DNA from: Collinsella aerofaciens
Lineage (GTDB): Bacteria; Actinomycetota; Coriobacteriia; Coriobacteriales; Coriobacteriaceae
Length of the DNA: 64,000 nt
Direction: 5' to 3'
Assembly (NCBI GenBank): GCA_008671135.1
Contig: RQAP01000047.1
Span: 91,856 to 155,855 of the forward strand
Shown: piece by piece, positions 8,438 through 17,388 of the stretch
Numbering within the stretch: the stretch's first letter is position 1
Layout: the number at the start of each line of letters is the position of its first letter
Notes under the pieces: generated by a model
Seen by the model: the letters and a program-made list of their open reading frames with translations, nothing else
What the model was told of the DNA's origin: nothing
The model's database searches: none
Made by a program: the position numbers and the translations under genes

Positions 8438-8893
8438 CTAGAGGAGGTTGAGGGGGAGCTGGGGGGCGTCTCCCCAGAGTTTCTCGAGGCGGTAGAAGTC
8501 GCGGGCTTCGGGAGTGAAGACGTGGACGACAACCGAACCATAGTCCATGAGCATCCAGGTCTTCTGCTCGCGACCCTCGATGGAGAACGGGTGCTCGCCG
8601 CAAGCCTCGGCGACCTTCTCCTCGATCTCGTCGACGATAGAATCGACCTGGCGGTTGTTGGTACCGGTGGCAAGCACAAAGTAGTCGCATACGTCGGAAA
8701 GCTCGGTCAGGTCGAGCACCTGAACGTCCTCGCCCTTCTTGTCGTAGGCGGCCTGCGCGGCGGCGCGGGCGACATCCTCGGCGGCGACACCGCTCGCAGA
8801 CAGCGAGGCGGCAGTGCGGTCGGACGTGGCGACGAAGCTCTTGTGCTCCACACCTTCAAGAATCTGCTCGTCGGTCATGGTCTCGTCGGCCAT
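8438..8893 (-). CDS. rsfS: Ribosomal silencing factor RsfS
   Basis: A 151-residue protein of the RsfS/Iojap family, which binds ribosomal protein uL14 and blocks subunit joining when nutrients are short. The core, from about residue 38, includes DLTELSDVCDYFVLATG and the C-terminal WMLMDYGSVVVHVF, both family hallmarks. The first 35 residues are a variable extension. It is the last gene of the obg-nadD-yqeK-rsfS run, the standard bacterial order. Confidence 0.95.
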   Translation of the reverse strand: MADETMTDEQILEGVEHKSFVATSDRTAASLSASGVAAEDVARAAAQAAYDKKGEDVQVLDLTELSDVCDYFVLATGTNNRQVDSIVDEIEEKVAEACGEHPFSIEGREQKTWMLMDYGSVVVHVFTPEARDFYRLEKLWGDAPQLPLNLL

Positions 8894-8920
8894 GGAATAC
8901 CTCTTTCTAGACAGCCCGAG

Positions 8921-9529
8921 CTAGCGCAGCTGGGCATAATGGTTGTAAATCGAAATAGCCGTGGGATAAAGATAGCGCCCGGACTGAATCACATAGACCA
9001 AACCCTGCGCAAAACAGGAGAAGAACAACTCGTCGAGCGACGACTCCCCCACCATCTTGCGCAGCGCATGCGCATAGTCGTCGTGGCGGTTGGGCTCGAT
9101 GGCATCGGCCACAAAGACCACCATATCGAGCGGCGTCATGTCACAGGCACCCACGGTGTGACGGTCGACAGCCTGAAAGACCGCCGGCGACAACTCGGGG
9201 AAAAGCTGCGGAAGCTCATAGGCGGCAACAGGGCCATGCAAAAGCGGCGTCGCGGCGGAAGGAGAGCCGGCAATCTTAATGCCGTAATGCAGAGCGCGCG
9301 TGACCAGCTCGTCGTCGGAGAGCACTTTGTCCCAGTCATGGATCAGGCCGGCGGCAGCGGCATCAAAGCGGTCAACGCCGTAGACCTCGGCCAGATGAAG
9401 TGCGGTCTCGGCAACACCCAGCGAATGCACATAGCGCTTACGCTTATCCTTCATGCGAACATCGAGCAGCTCTTGAATGCGCTTGAGCAGCGCGCGCTCA
9501 TCGCCCTCAAACTGATCCTCTACCGACAA
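8921..9529 (-). CDS. yqeK: HD-domain hydrolase YqeK (Ap4A hydrolase family)
   Basis: A 202-residue HD-superfamily protein. The metal-binding motifs are visible as RYVHSLGV and AGLIHDWDK, with further histidines in the middle (ALHYG). YqeK proteins have been shown to cleave diadenosine tetraphosphate symmetrically, and they sit between nadD and rsfS in many Gram-positive genomes, as here. The substrate in this organism is inferred from the family. The start lies 12 bases after nadD. Confidence 0.88.
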   Translation of the reverse strand: MSVEDQFEGDERALLKRIQELLDVRMKDKRKRYVHSLGVAETALHLAEVYGVDRFDAAAAGLIHDWDKVLSDDELVTRALHYGIKIAGSPSAATPLLHGPVAAYELPQLFPELSPAVFQAVDRHTVGACDMTPLDMVVFVADAIEPNRHDDYAHALRKMVGESSLDELFFSCFAQGLVYVIQSGRYLYPTAISIYNHYAQLR

Positions 9530-9541
9530 CGTAGACCCCCA

Positions 9542-10219
9542 TCACTCAAAATCTTCTTGGCCCAGATCGACATACAAACCGCGCTTGCGAATGTAGCCGA
9601 GCACGGACTCGCTCGTAAGATAGCGCACGCTCATACCGCGGGCAACTCGCTTACGAATGTTCGTCGAGCTGATCGCCAGCGCCGGAATCTGAATATAGCG
9701 CACGTCGAACGGCAGCCCCGACTCTTTGATTCGGGCACGCGCCGTATCGATATCAAAGCCCGGTCGTGTCGCCGCAATAAAGGTAGCAAGCTCAGCGATT
9801 CGTTCGGCATCATGCCAAGTCACAATATCGATAATCGCGTCGGCGCCCGTAATAAAGTAGAGCTTTACCTGCGGCGGGTAAAAGTCGCGAAGGGCATGAA
9901 GCGTATCGGCCGTATAGGTTACACCCGGACGGTCGATCTCGAACCGGCTCGCCAAAAAGGCCGGGTTCGCGGCGGTGGCGAGGACCGTCATGGCATAACG
10001 GTCCTCGGCAGGCGTCACCGGCTTGTCAAGCTTAAAGGCAGGAGAGCCCGCCGGCATAAAGAGCACAGCGTCCAAGTCGAGCGACTCGCGCGCCTGCTCG
10101 GCAGTCACCAGGTGCCCGTAATGGATGGGATCAAAGGTGCCACCCATAATGCCGAGCCTAAACTCCTGCCCGTCCTCTAGAGGAAGCTCGGGCAAACCGA
10201 TTCCACCGCGCAGCGACAT
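9542..10219 (-). CDS. nadD: Nicotinate-nucleotide adenylyltransferase
   Basis: A 225-residue enzyme that joins ATP and nicotinate mononucleotide to form deamido-NAD. The nucleotidyltransferase signature GIMGGTFDPIHYGHL lies at about residue 23-37, and the second motif ISSTNIRKRV near the C-terminus. The first 20 residues are an extension, so an internal start cannot be excluded. It begins 3 bases after obg. Confidence 0.94.
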   Translation of the reverse strand: MSLRGGIGLPELPLEDGQEFRLGIMGGTFDPIHYGHLVTAEQARESLDLDAVLFMPAGSPAFKLDKPVTPAEDRYAMTVLATAANPAFLASRFEIDRPGVTYTADTLHALRDFYPPQVKLYFITGADAIIDIVTWHDAERIAELATFIAATRPGFDIDTARARIKESGLPFDVRYIQIPALAISSTNIRKRVARGMSVRYLTSESVLGYIRKRGLYVDLGQEDFE

Positions 10220-10222
10220 GGC

Positions 10223-11689
10223 TTACTCGCCCTCCGGTGTCTCGGTATCGTCCGCGGCATCCGCCGCATCAACAACCTCGACGCCCTCATCCGCAGCATC
10301 GGTCACGTCAATGGCCTCAACGGCAACGTCCTCGCCAGCATCCTCGAGCTCCTCGTACTCCGAGAAGTCCTCAGCGCCCTCAAAGTCAAAGGCGCGCTGG
10401 CAAATGCGAACCTCGTCGCCCGCACGGCAACCGGCCTTCTCGAGCGCATCGTCAACACCCATACGCCCAAACTTATGCTGCAGGTAAATGACGGCTTCCT
10501 CGTTTTCCCAGTCGGTCTGAATGACCATGCGCTCAATGGCACGACCGACCACGCGGAAGGCACCGGGCTCTTCCTGGACAATGCGGAAACGCTTCTCGCG
10601 CTGCAGGCGGCGGCGCTCCCATTCATCGTCGCGCAGAACGACCGGCTCATCGGAGACAGCCAACTCGGCGCGCAGCTTAGCCACCTGCTCGCCCACGGCA
10701 AGCATCAGCGTGTTGAGGCCGGCGCCCGTCACGGCAGACACGGCAAAGAACATATGTCCATCGTCGAGCGCTGCGCGCTTGAGGTCGGCAATCTTATCGG
10801 CCGTGCCCGGCGCGTCGCACTTGTTGGCAACAACGATCTGCGGACGCTCCGAAAGCTCGGCGCCATACTGCTCGAGCTCGCGGTTGATGATGCGATAATC
10901 CTCGACCGGATCGCGATCCTCAAAACCACCCGTCATGTCGACGACATGCATGATCAGAGCCGTACGCTCAATGTGGCGCAGGAACTGGTGACCCAGGCCC
11001 TTGCCCTCGCTCGCGCCCTCGATCAAACCGGGAACGTCGGCAACGACGTAAGAATATTCGCCGGCACGCACCATGCCGAGATTCGGCACGAGCGTGGTAA
11101 ACGGGTAGTCGGCGATCTTGGGGCGGGCGGCACTCATACGCGCGATGAGAGATGACTTACCCACCGAGGGGAAGCCCACGAGCGCGGCATCGGCCATAAG
11201 CTTCATCTCGAGCTCAATCCAGTGCTCCTCGGCCGGCTCGCCCAGCTGGGCGAACGCGGGCGCGCGGCGCACCGACGTCACAAAGTGCGTGTTGCCGAGA
11301 CCACCGGCACCGCCGGGCGCCACGACGACGCGCTCGCCATCGTGCACCAGATCGGCAATCTCGAACATCGGGGTCTGCGTCTCGGGGTCGAGCTCCCGCA
11401 CCACGGTACCCATAGGGACCTTGAGAATCAGGTCCTCGCCGCTCTTGCCGTTACGACGGGCACCCTGCCCGTGCGTGCCGCGCTCGGCGCGAAAGTGATG
11501 CTTAAAGCGGTAATCGATCAGCGAAGACAGCTGAGCATCGGCCTGGATGACGACATTGCCGCCACGACCGCCGTCGCCGCCATCGGGGCCGCCCTTGGGG
11601 ACAAATGCCTCGCGCCTAAACGACATGCATCCGGCTCCGCCGTCGCCGCCGCACACGTTAATGCGGCTGATATCGGTGAACTGTGACAA
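10223..11689 (-). CDS. obg: GTPase Obg
   Basis: A 488-residue ribosome-assembly GTPase. The glycine-rich Obg fold occupies about residues 1-160. The G domain shows the P-loop GFPSVGKSS (about 172-180), DVPGLIEGA and NKCD. An OCT domain follows (about 345-425), then an acidic Asp/Glu/Ala-rich tail of about 60 residues. Obg links GTP level to 50S assembly and growth. It follows rpmA on the same strand but is separated from it by a terminator-like hairpin, so its expression may be reduced relative to the ribosomal proteins. Confidence 0.96.
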   Translation of the reverse strand: MSQFTDISRINVCGGDGGAGCMSFRREAFVPKGGPDGGDGGRGGNVVIQADAQLSSLIDYRFKHHFRAERGTHGQGARRNGKSGEDLILKVPMGTVVRELDPETQTPMFEIADLVHDGERVVVAPGGAGGLGNTHFVTSVRRAPAFAQLGEPAEEHWIELEMKLMADAALVGFPSVGKSSLIARMSAARPKIADYPFTTLVPNLGMVRAGEYSYVVADVPGLIEGASEGKGLGHQFLRHIERTALIMHVVDMTGGFEDRDPVEDYRIINRELEQYGAELSERPQIVVANKCDAPGTADKIADLKRAALDDGHMFFAVSAVTGAGLNTLMLAVGEQVAKLRAELAVSDEPVVLRDDEWERRRLQREKRFRIVQEEPGAFRVVGRAIERMVIQTDWENEEAVIYLQHKFGRMGVDDALEKAGCRAGDEVRICQRAFDFEGAEDFSEYEELEDAGEDVAVEAIDVTDAADEGVEVVDAADAADDTETPEGE

Positions 11690-11703
11690 CAGAATCGCCT
11701 CCT

Positions 11704-11749
11704 ACAAAAAAGAGGGAGACCCTTGAATCCTAAAACTCAAGTGCCTCCC
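11704..11749 (-). terminator. Terminator or attenuator between rpmA and obg
   Basis: On the minus strand a 13-bp stem with one mismatch (arms 11749-11737 and 11726-11714) has a ten-base loop and is followed by CTTTTTTG. It lies between rpmA and obg, so it probably ends most rplU-rpmA transcripts with partial read-through. Confidence 0.75.
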
Positions 11750-11774
11750 ACATATGTGCTCTATGAAGGGTGAA

Positions 11775-12032
11775 TTACGCGTTCGCGAGCGGGCGTACGC
11801 TGACCCTGTGCTTGATACCCTTGTGGAACTCAACGGTACCGTCGACCAGCGCGAACAGCGTGTCGTCCTTACCACGGCCAACGTTCTCACCCGGGTGGAT
11901 GTGCGTGCCGTGCTGACGGACGAGAATCGTGCCCGTGGTTACCGTCTGGCCGGCATAGCGCTTCGTGCCAAGGCGCTGACCGCGGGAGTCACGGCCATTA
12001 CGGGAGGAACCGAGTCCTTTTTTGTGTGCCAT
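11775..12032 (-). CDS. rpmA: 50S ribosomal protein L27
   Basis: An 85-residue L27 starting MAHKKGLGSSRNGRDS, the direct form with no cleaved N-terminal extension of the Firmicutes type. L27 reaches the peptidyl-transferase centre. It lies 33 bases after rplU, in the usual rplU-rpmA pair. Confidence 0.98.
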   Translation of the reverse strand: MAHKKGLGSSRNGRDSRGQRLGTKRYAGQTVTTGTILVRQHGTHIHPGENVGRGKDDTLFALVDGTVEFHKGIKHRVSVRPLANA

Positions 12033-12065
12033 TGTGTATACCTACTCTTTCGTTACGAGTGTAAT

Positions 12066-12440
12066 CTACTCGGCGACGGGAGCCTCGGCAACAGCCTCAG
12101 CCTCTGCCTTGACAGCCTTCTTGGCGCGGGAGGTAGCCTGAACCTTCACGATCTTCAGCTTGGTGAGCTGCTGACGGTGACCCTTCAGACGACGATAGCG
12201 CTTGCGCTTGTGGAACTTGAAGACCAGCTGCTTCTCGCCCTTGAACTGCTCAACGATCTGAGCGGTAACCTTGGCCTTGGCCAGCTTGTCGGGATCGGTG
12301 ACGATCTTCTTACCATCGTTGAGGAAGATAACCGGCAGGGTGACCTTGTCGCCCTCATTGCCCTCGATCTTCTCGACGGTGATGACATCGTCGGTGGCGA
12401 CCTTGTACTGCTTGCCGCCCGTGTTAACGATTGCGTACAT
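12066..12440 (-). CDS. rplU: 50S ribosomal protein L21
   Basis: L21 starts MYAIVNTGGKQYKVATDD. The start is placed at ATG 12440, because a longer frame from 12461 adds seven residues foreign to the family. The core ends near HRQQLTKLKI, and an Ala/Glu-rich C-terminal tail of about 25 residues follows, an actinobacterial feature. It is the first ribosomal gene after the radical-SAM pair. Confidence 0.97.
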   Translation of the reverse strand: MYAIVNTGGKQYKVATDDVITVEKIEGNEGDKVTLPVIFLNDGKKIVTDPDKLAKAKVTAQIVEQFKGEKQLVFKFHKRKRYRRLKGHRQQLTKLKIVKVQATSRAKKAVKAEAEAVAEAPVAE

Positions 12441-12507
12441 GTTTACTTGCCCTTCATGCATCAGTTAGTGCAACAGCCGAATATAGTAGCAGGCGAAAAT
12501 ACCCCCG

Positions 12508-13320
12508 TCAACGAGTATGTGGAGCAAATCCACAAGTTCGCACAGGTATGGGGCTGACGAGTCGGCCCTCGTCGTCCTCGCATGCTTGATTCTGACGCTC
12601 GACATCGTAGGAGCAGATGGTCACGAGGTCTTGCATACCGGTGGAAACAATAGGTGCATCCACGCCCGGGGTCAAGCCCTGCAACAAAACATCAGCCGCA
12701 GAAAGCAAAATTTCCGGACGCATGGAGCCCTCGTTGTCGGCATGGGTGTCGAGCATGAGCACCAAATGGTCCGGGCGCTCCCCCGCCGTGAGCTCATAGC
12801 CCACGAGCGTGTGATCCAAATCCAAGCGCTTGCTCTTTTTGCCGCGCGCGTAGTCGATGCCGTGGCCCGCGCGCAGCGTGTCGATCGCACGACGCACCTC
12901 GTCGGCGCTTACGGGCGCCTCGGAATCCAAGTGCAGGTCGATGCGATACGACAAGCGCGTGAGCTGCGCCGTCAACGCCGGCGTGCGCACGTCGATATAC
13001 GCCGCCTCGATGGGCGCCAGATCGGCCGGAGACGCCGCAGCCAGGCGCCCAAACGCCTCGTCGAGCGCCACGAACTCGGTCATAAACAGGTCATACCACT
13101 CGCAGGTCGACGACGTACCCACCGGTAGCGCCGAAGAGAAGCCCACGCGCATGTGCGGAGAGAAGCCCTGCGTGACGGCATAGGGAAGTCCCGCACGGCG
13201 CACGATGCGCTCAATGGTATGGATCACTTCGAGATGGCCCAGGTACTTAAGGCGATCGCGCTTGCCATAGCGAACACGAAGTCTAAAGAGCGAGGGGTTG
13301 TCGGTCAGGCGCTCACTCAT
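12508..13320 (-). CDS. DUF2344 / TIGR03936 family radical-SAM-linked protein
   Basis: A 270-residue protein beginning with the recognisable RVRYGKRDRLKYLGHLE and continuing with GFSPHMRVGFSSALPVG. In many Gram-positive genomes this family is the constant partner of a B12-binding-like radical-SAM protein and is sometimes fused to it. Here its start overlaps the end of that partner by 4 bases, so the two are surely co-translated. The family's function is unknown. The link to rplU-rpmA, directly downstream, is conserved and hints at a role in RNA or ribosome modification, which is inference. Confidence 0.85.
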   Translation of the reverse strand: MSERLTDNPSLFRLRVRYGKRDRLKYLGHLEVIHTIERIVRRAGLPYAVTQGFSPHMRVGFSSALPVGTSSTCEWYDLFMTEFVALDEAFGRLAAASPADLAPIEAAYIDVRTPALTAQLTRLSYRIDLHLDSEAPVSADEVRRAIDTLRAGHGIDYARGKKSKRLDLDHTLVGYELTAGERPDHLVLMLDTHADNEGSMRPEILLSAADVLLQGLTPGVDAPIVSTGMQDLVTICSYDVERQNQACEDDEGRLVSPIPVRTCGFAPHTR

Positions 13321-15194
13321 GCGCGATCACCCATCAATACATTCTTGGCGTGGAGCGTAGGGCAGATCCCGCAGCCGGTGCATGACGTGCGGGTGCAGTC
13401 GGGAGTCGTGACGCCCTCGAGCGAGCGACGGTACTCGCGCTCGAGGAAGCCGCGCGTGCAGCCGGGGCTCACGTGCTCCCACGGCAGGCGCCAGTCCAAC
13501 TCGTAGGGCAGGTGCACGAGCTCATTGAGGTCGATGCCGTTTTTGGCAGCAGCCTCCTTCCAGTTATCGAGCGAGAAATGCTCTACCCAGGCGTCAAAGC
13601 GAGAGCCCGAGCGCCAAGCGTCGATGATGACGGGCGTCATGTCACGACCGGCGCGGGACAGCGCAGCCTCGATGAGCGAGGTCTCGGCATCGTGGTAATG
13701 AACGCGGACGGCACGGTTGCGAACGCTCGTGATGAGCAGCTTCTGGCGACGCTTGACGTCGTCGTAGTCGAGCTGCGGGCACCACTGGAACGGCGTGGCA
13801 GCCTTGGGGATAAAGACCGAAACCGAGATCGACACCGAGATCGAGCCGCGACGAGCCTTGGGCACCACGGAGCGGCCGAGCTCCAGCACGTGATCGGCCA
13901 GATTGGCGATGGCCACGATGTCCTCGTCGCGCTCGCCGGGAAGGCCCATCATAAAGTAGAGCTTCATGCGGTTCCAGCCGGCCTCGAAGGCCGCCTTGGC
14001 CGCACGGTCCAGGTCCTCCTCGGTCACGTTCTTGTTTATGATGTCGCGCATGCGCTGGCTGCCGGCCTCGGGCGCGAACGTCAGTCCGCCCTTCTTTTCG
14101 CCGGCGACCGACTCGGCCATATCCACGCCAAACGAATCCAGGCGCTGCGACGGAATAGACACGCGAATACCCGTATCCTCCAGGCGACGGTTGAGCCTGC
14201 CGAGCACGTCGCGAATGCAGGAGTGGTCGGTCGTGGAGAGCGAGGTCAGCGACACCTCGTCATAGCCGGTCTTTTCCAGACCCCGAATCACCGACGAGAC
14301 GATCTGGTCGGCCGAGCGCTCGCGCACCGGGCGATACGTCATGCCGGCCTGACAAAAACGACAGCCGCGGGCGCAGCCGCGCAGGATCTCGATAGACAGG
14401 CGGTCGTGAACCAACTGCGCATAGGGCACGCACGACTGCGACAGCGGATTCGTGGCGCCGAAATCCTCGACGACGCGCTTGTAGACCACGGTCGGCGCAT
14501 CCTTGCCCTCACGCGGCACGGTGTAGCCATGCGGCGAGCAGGGCTCGTCGTGACAAACCTCATAGAGCGACGGCACGTAGTTGCCGGCAATGGATGCAAG
14601 CTGCTCGACAATCTGCGCGCGCGGGACTCCTTCGTCACGCAGACGGCGATGCAACTGGCAGGTCTCGAGCAGCGATTCCTCGCCCTCGCCGATGAGGATA
14701 ACATCGAAGAAGGCCGCGTACGGCTCGGGGTTGTACACCGAGGGGCCGCCGGCGATGATAATGGGGTCGTCCTCGGTGCGGTCAGCCGCTAACAGCGGAA
14801 TACCAGCGAGGTCGAGTGCCTCGAGGAAGTTCGTCACCGCCATCTCGTGCGGCACATGCAGGCCGACGATATCAAACGAAGCGACCGGCGCTGCACCCTC
14901 GAGCGACAGCAGCGGAATGCCTGCCTCGCGCATGGCGTCACCCATATCGGGCCACGGCACATAGCCGCGCTCGCAGGAGATGCCCTCGGCCTGGTTAAGG
15001 ATGTTGTAGAGGATGGCGATGCCCTGGTTGGGCAGACCGACCTCGTACACATCCGGGTAGATCAGGCAGCAACGGTAGTCGGCATCGGCCTTGGAAAGCG
15101 TGCCCCACTCGTGATCGATATAGCGACTCGGCTTCTCGACCTTGGCGAGCAACGGCTCAATTAAATGAAAACAGTCTTGGTATGCAACGCGCAA
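13317..15194 (-). CDS. TIGR03960 family radical SAM protein
   Basis: A 625-residue protein. An N-terminal B12-binding-like domain (about residues 40-210, with YPDVYEVGLPNQG) precedes the radical-SAM core, whose iron-sulfur motif is RGCARGCRFCQ (CxxxCxxC). A cysteine cluster near the C-terminus, CTRTSCTGCGICP, could bind a further cluster. The partner DUF2344 protein overlaps its stop. The substrate is unknown; distant similarity to tRNA-modifying radical-SAM enzymes and the ribosomal neighbours suggest an RNA target (inference). The start is read as TTG 15194, and the ribosome site is weak. Confidence 0.88.
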   Translation of the reverse strand: MRVAYQDCFHLIEPLLAKVEKPSRYIDHEWGTLSKADADYRCCLIYPDVYEVGLPNQGIAILYNILNQAEGISCERGYVPWPDMGDAMREAGIPLLSLEGAAPVASFDIVGLHVPHEMAVTNFLEALDLAGIPLLAADRTEDDPIIIAGGPSVYNPEPYAAFFDVILIGEGEESLLETCQLHRRLRDEGVPRAQIVEQLASIAGNYVPSLYEVCHDEPCSPHGYTVPREGKDAPTVVYKRVVEDFGATNPLSQSCVPYAQLVHDRLSIEILRGCARGCRFCQAGMTYRPVRERSADQIVSSVIRGLEKTGYDEVSLTSLSTTDHSCIRDVLGRLNRRLEDTGIRVSIPSQRLDSFGVDMAESVAGEKKGGLTFAPEAGSQRMRDIINKNVTEEDLDRAAKAAFEAGWNRMKLYFMMGLPGERDEDIVAIANLADHVLELGRSVVPKARRGSISVSISVSVFIPKAATPFQWCPQLDYDDVKRRQKLLITSVRNRAVRVHYHDAETSLIEAALSRAGRDMTPVIIDAWRSGSRFDAWVEHFSLDNWKEAAAKNGIDLNELVHLPYELDWRLPWEHVSPGCTRGFLEREYRRSLEGVTTPDCTRTSCTGCGICPTLHAKNVLMGDRA

Positions 15195-15204
15195 CGGAAA
15201 ACCC

Positions 15205-16134
15205 CTAAGCAGCGAGATCTGATGCGTCCTGATAGGACGCCATAGGACGGGTAGCGCCCGCGACCGCAGTCACCAGATCGCGAACGCGGGAAAACGTGGC
15301 AGTGACCACCTCGTTAGCACGGCTGTAGTCGACATCGCGCTCGTAGAGCGAAACGAGCGCACGGCCCATGCCATAGGTGCCCGCGGCAGCAGCGAGCGCC
15401 TTGACGGCAAACCCAATATGCGGCGTCTGCTTGACGAGCGCGCGGGTGACCGCGCGGATCACAAGACCGCCGGCAAGCACGCCCGCGACCTCGTAGCCGC
15501 GCTCAGGCTTAATGCCGCGTCCAAAGACGGCAGCGAGCTCAAAGAGCATGCCCACCTGCGCCAGCGCCATAACGGGATAATCGGTGCCCGGCAAAAACAC
15601 CAAAGCCCCGGTCGCCATATTGGTGAGCGCACACGAGGTGATGATACGATTGGCCGCCGCGATGCGCATGAAGGCAAAGTTCGCCGCAAAAGCCGTTTCC
15701 TTGTCGGTGCGATCGAGAATCCAGCGGGCAAGCGTCTCGAGCAGATACGTCTTATCGGTTGCCGCCACCACACCGAGCATGGGCGTGGACTCCTCGATAA
15801 ACGGCACCTCCACAGCAGACTCGGCAAGCACGCACACGGGCACGCCGGCGATCACGAGCTCCTGCACGGCACTCTCCAAGCGGTCGGAACCACACGAGAG
15901 CACCAGCACCACATCGGTATCGGTCTTTGGAGCAATTCGCTCCTCCCCCAGACGCTCGACGCGCACAATGCCCGAGGTCGTCTGCGGCACAAAGGCGTCA
16001 CGCACCGTCTCGGCCAGAAAGCGCGAGGCGGACGAATCCAGATAGACCGAGACGCGCACCGGCGTATCGGAATCCTTCTTAACGGACGCGCCCATCTTAA
16101 AAGCGCGGGTCAGCTTATCTACGGGAATTTTCAT
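15205..16134 (-). CDS. Hypothetical protein, possibly DUF697-like
   Basis: A 309-residue protein of unknown function. ATG 16134 has GGAGGGG six bases upstream. The N-terminal 120 residues look soluble, with alternating strands (VSVYLDSSASRFLAE, VVLVLSCGSDRLE) suggesting a Rossmann-like fold without an obvious P-loop. The C-terminal half has hydrophobic, Ala/Gly-rich helices (MATGALVFLPGTDYPVMALA), recalling DUF697/YcjF membrane-associated domains. It sits between rodA and the radical-SAM gene and is tightly spaced with both, so it may be expressed with the elongation genes. Confidence 0.6.
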   Translation of the reverse strand: MKIPVDKLTRAFKMGASVKKDSDTPVRVSVYLDSSASRFLAETVRDAFVPQTTSGIVRVERLGEERIAPKTDTDVVLVLSCGSDRLESAVQELVIAGVPVCVLAESAVEVPFIEESTPMLGVVAATDKTYLLETLARWILDRTDKETAFAANFAFMRIAAANRIITSCALTNMATGALVFLPGTDYPVMALAQVGMLFELAAVFGRGIKPERGYEVAGVLAGGLVIRAVTRALVKQTPHIGFAVKALAAAAGTYGMGRALVSLYERDVDYSRANEVVTATFSRVRDLVTAVAGATRPMASYQDASDLAA

Positions 16135-16152
16135 AGCAAACCCCTCCAGCGG

Positions 16153-17379
16153 TTACGCGGCGCCCGAACGATGCCGCCATATGGATTGTACGATACCCAC
16201 CGTCAGCAGCTGAATCATCATCGAAGACGAACCGAAGCTAATAAACGGTAGCGGAATACCGGTAATCGGCATCATGCCAATGCACATGCCGATGTTTTCG
16301 AAAGTCTGGAACGCCCACATGCCAACGATGCCCACACACGAAAGACGCAAAAACAGCGACTCGCACTTAAAGGCGACGCGAATCGTCGAAAAGATCAGCA
16401 GCACGTAGAGGCACAGGAGCAAAAAGGAACCGCAAAAGCCAAAGGTCTCGGACAGGAAGGCGAAGACGAAGTCGGTGTGGAACTCAGGCAGAAAGCCGCC
16501 GGCCGACTGCGTCGCATGCCCCAGGCCCTTACCAAAGAAGCCGCCCGAGCCAACGGCGATAAGCGACTGCTGCAGGTTGTAGGCATCGTCCGAATCGGCA
16601 TTATCGGGGTCGATAAAGACCGTCAGACGGTTCATCTGATACTGCTTGATGAGCACATCGTGGCCGAGCAACGAATCAAAGACCGAATCAAGCGCCAGGA
16701 CGAGGGCCACCAGGCCCACGAGCAGGGCCAGGGTCGACAGCACCCATTCGCGGCGTGCACCGCTCATGCAGATGACGATGGCGCCCGAAACCAGCACGAC
16801 CAGGCCCGAGCCCAGGTCACCCATGGCAACGACGGCCAAAAACGGAATGGACAGCATGCCGCAGAGCTTGACGTAGTCGCGAACGGTATCGATGCGACCG
16901 TTATACTGCGAGCCAAGCGTAGCAATAAAGAAGATGGTGATGAGCTTGGCAAGCTCAACCGGCTGGAACGTCAAGCCGATACCGGGAATCTTGATCCAGC
17001 CCGTCATGCCCAGACCGCCCGTATAGGACAGACCCGGAATCTTGGGCGAGAAGATCACGATCAGGTCGATGACGAGCAACGCCGTCGAGAAATTGGAAAT
17101 ACCGCGCAGGTCGGTTCGCCAGACGAGCACCGCCAGCACCGCTCCGATGCCAATTCCCAGCAAATGGCGCGAGAACGAAGCATCGGCCTTAAACTGCGAA
17201 GCCGACCAGATAATGATGGCACCGTAGGCGACGAGCGCCACAGTAGCCACGAGCACACCGATATGCACCTTTTGGCGAAACGTGCCGCGCGAGGCCGAAA
17301 GTTGCTTGTTGACACGGTCCAGGCTGCTGCGAGAGCCGGTCTTGGTTGAACGGAACAGATCCGCCGGAGAAAAATCCAT
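16153..17379 (-). CDS. rodA: Rod-shape peptidoglycan polymerase RodA
   Basis: A 408-residue SEDS-family glycosyltransferase with about ten membrane segments. The SEDS signatures are visible, including GWIKIPGIGLTFQPVELAK and, near the end, GIPLPFISFGSSSM. SEDS proteins polymerise lipid II in complex with a class B PBP, which here is the gene directly upstream. An N-terminal cytoplasmic stretch of about 40 residues is rich in Ser and Arg. FtsW is the alternative, but the mre-PBP2 context favours RodA. Confidence 0.92.
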   Translation of the reverse strand: MDFSPADLFRSTKTGSRSSLDRVNKQLSASRGTFRQKVHIGVLVATVALVAYGAIIIWSASQFKADASFSRHLLGIGIGAVLAVLVWRTDLRGISNFSTALLVIDLIVIFSPKIPGLSYTGGLGMTGWIKIPGIGLTFQPVELAKLITIFFIATLGSQYNGRIDTVRDYVKLCGMLSIPFLAVVAMGDLGSGLVVLVSGAIVICMSGARREWVLSTLALLVGLVALVLALDSVFDSLLGHDVLIKQYQMNRLTVFIDPDNADSDDAYNLQQSLIAVGSGGFFGKGLGHATQSAGGFLPEFHTDFVFAFLSETFGFCGSFLLLCLYVLLIFSTIRVAFKCESLFLRLSCVGIVGMWAFQTFENIGMCIGMMPITGIPLPFISFGSSSMMIQLLTVGIVQSIWRHRSGAA

Positions 17380-17388
17380 CGCAACCTC

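Noticed and set aside
8405..10180. Plus-strand frame of 591 codons opposite rsfS, yqeK and nadD
   Set aside because: It is antisense to three recognised genes and shows no family motifs or ribosome site.
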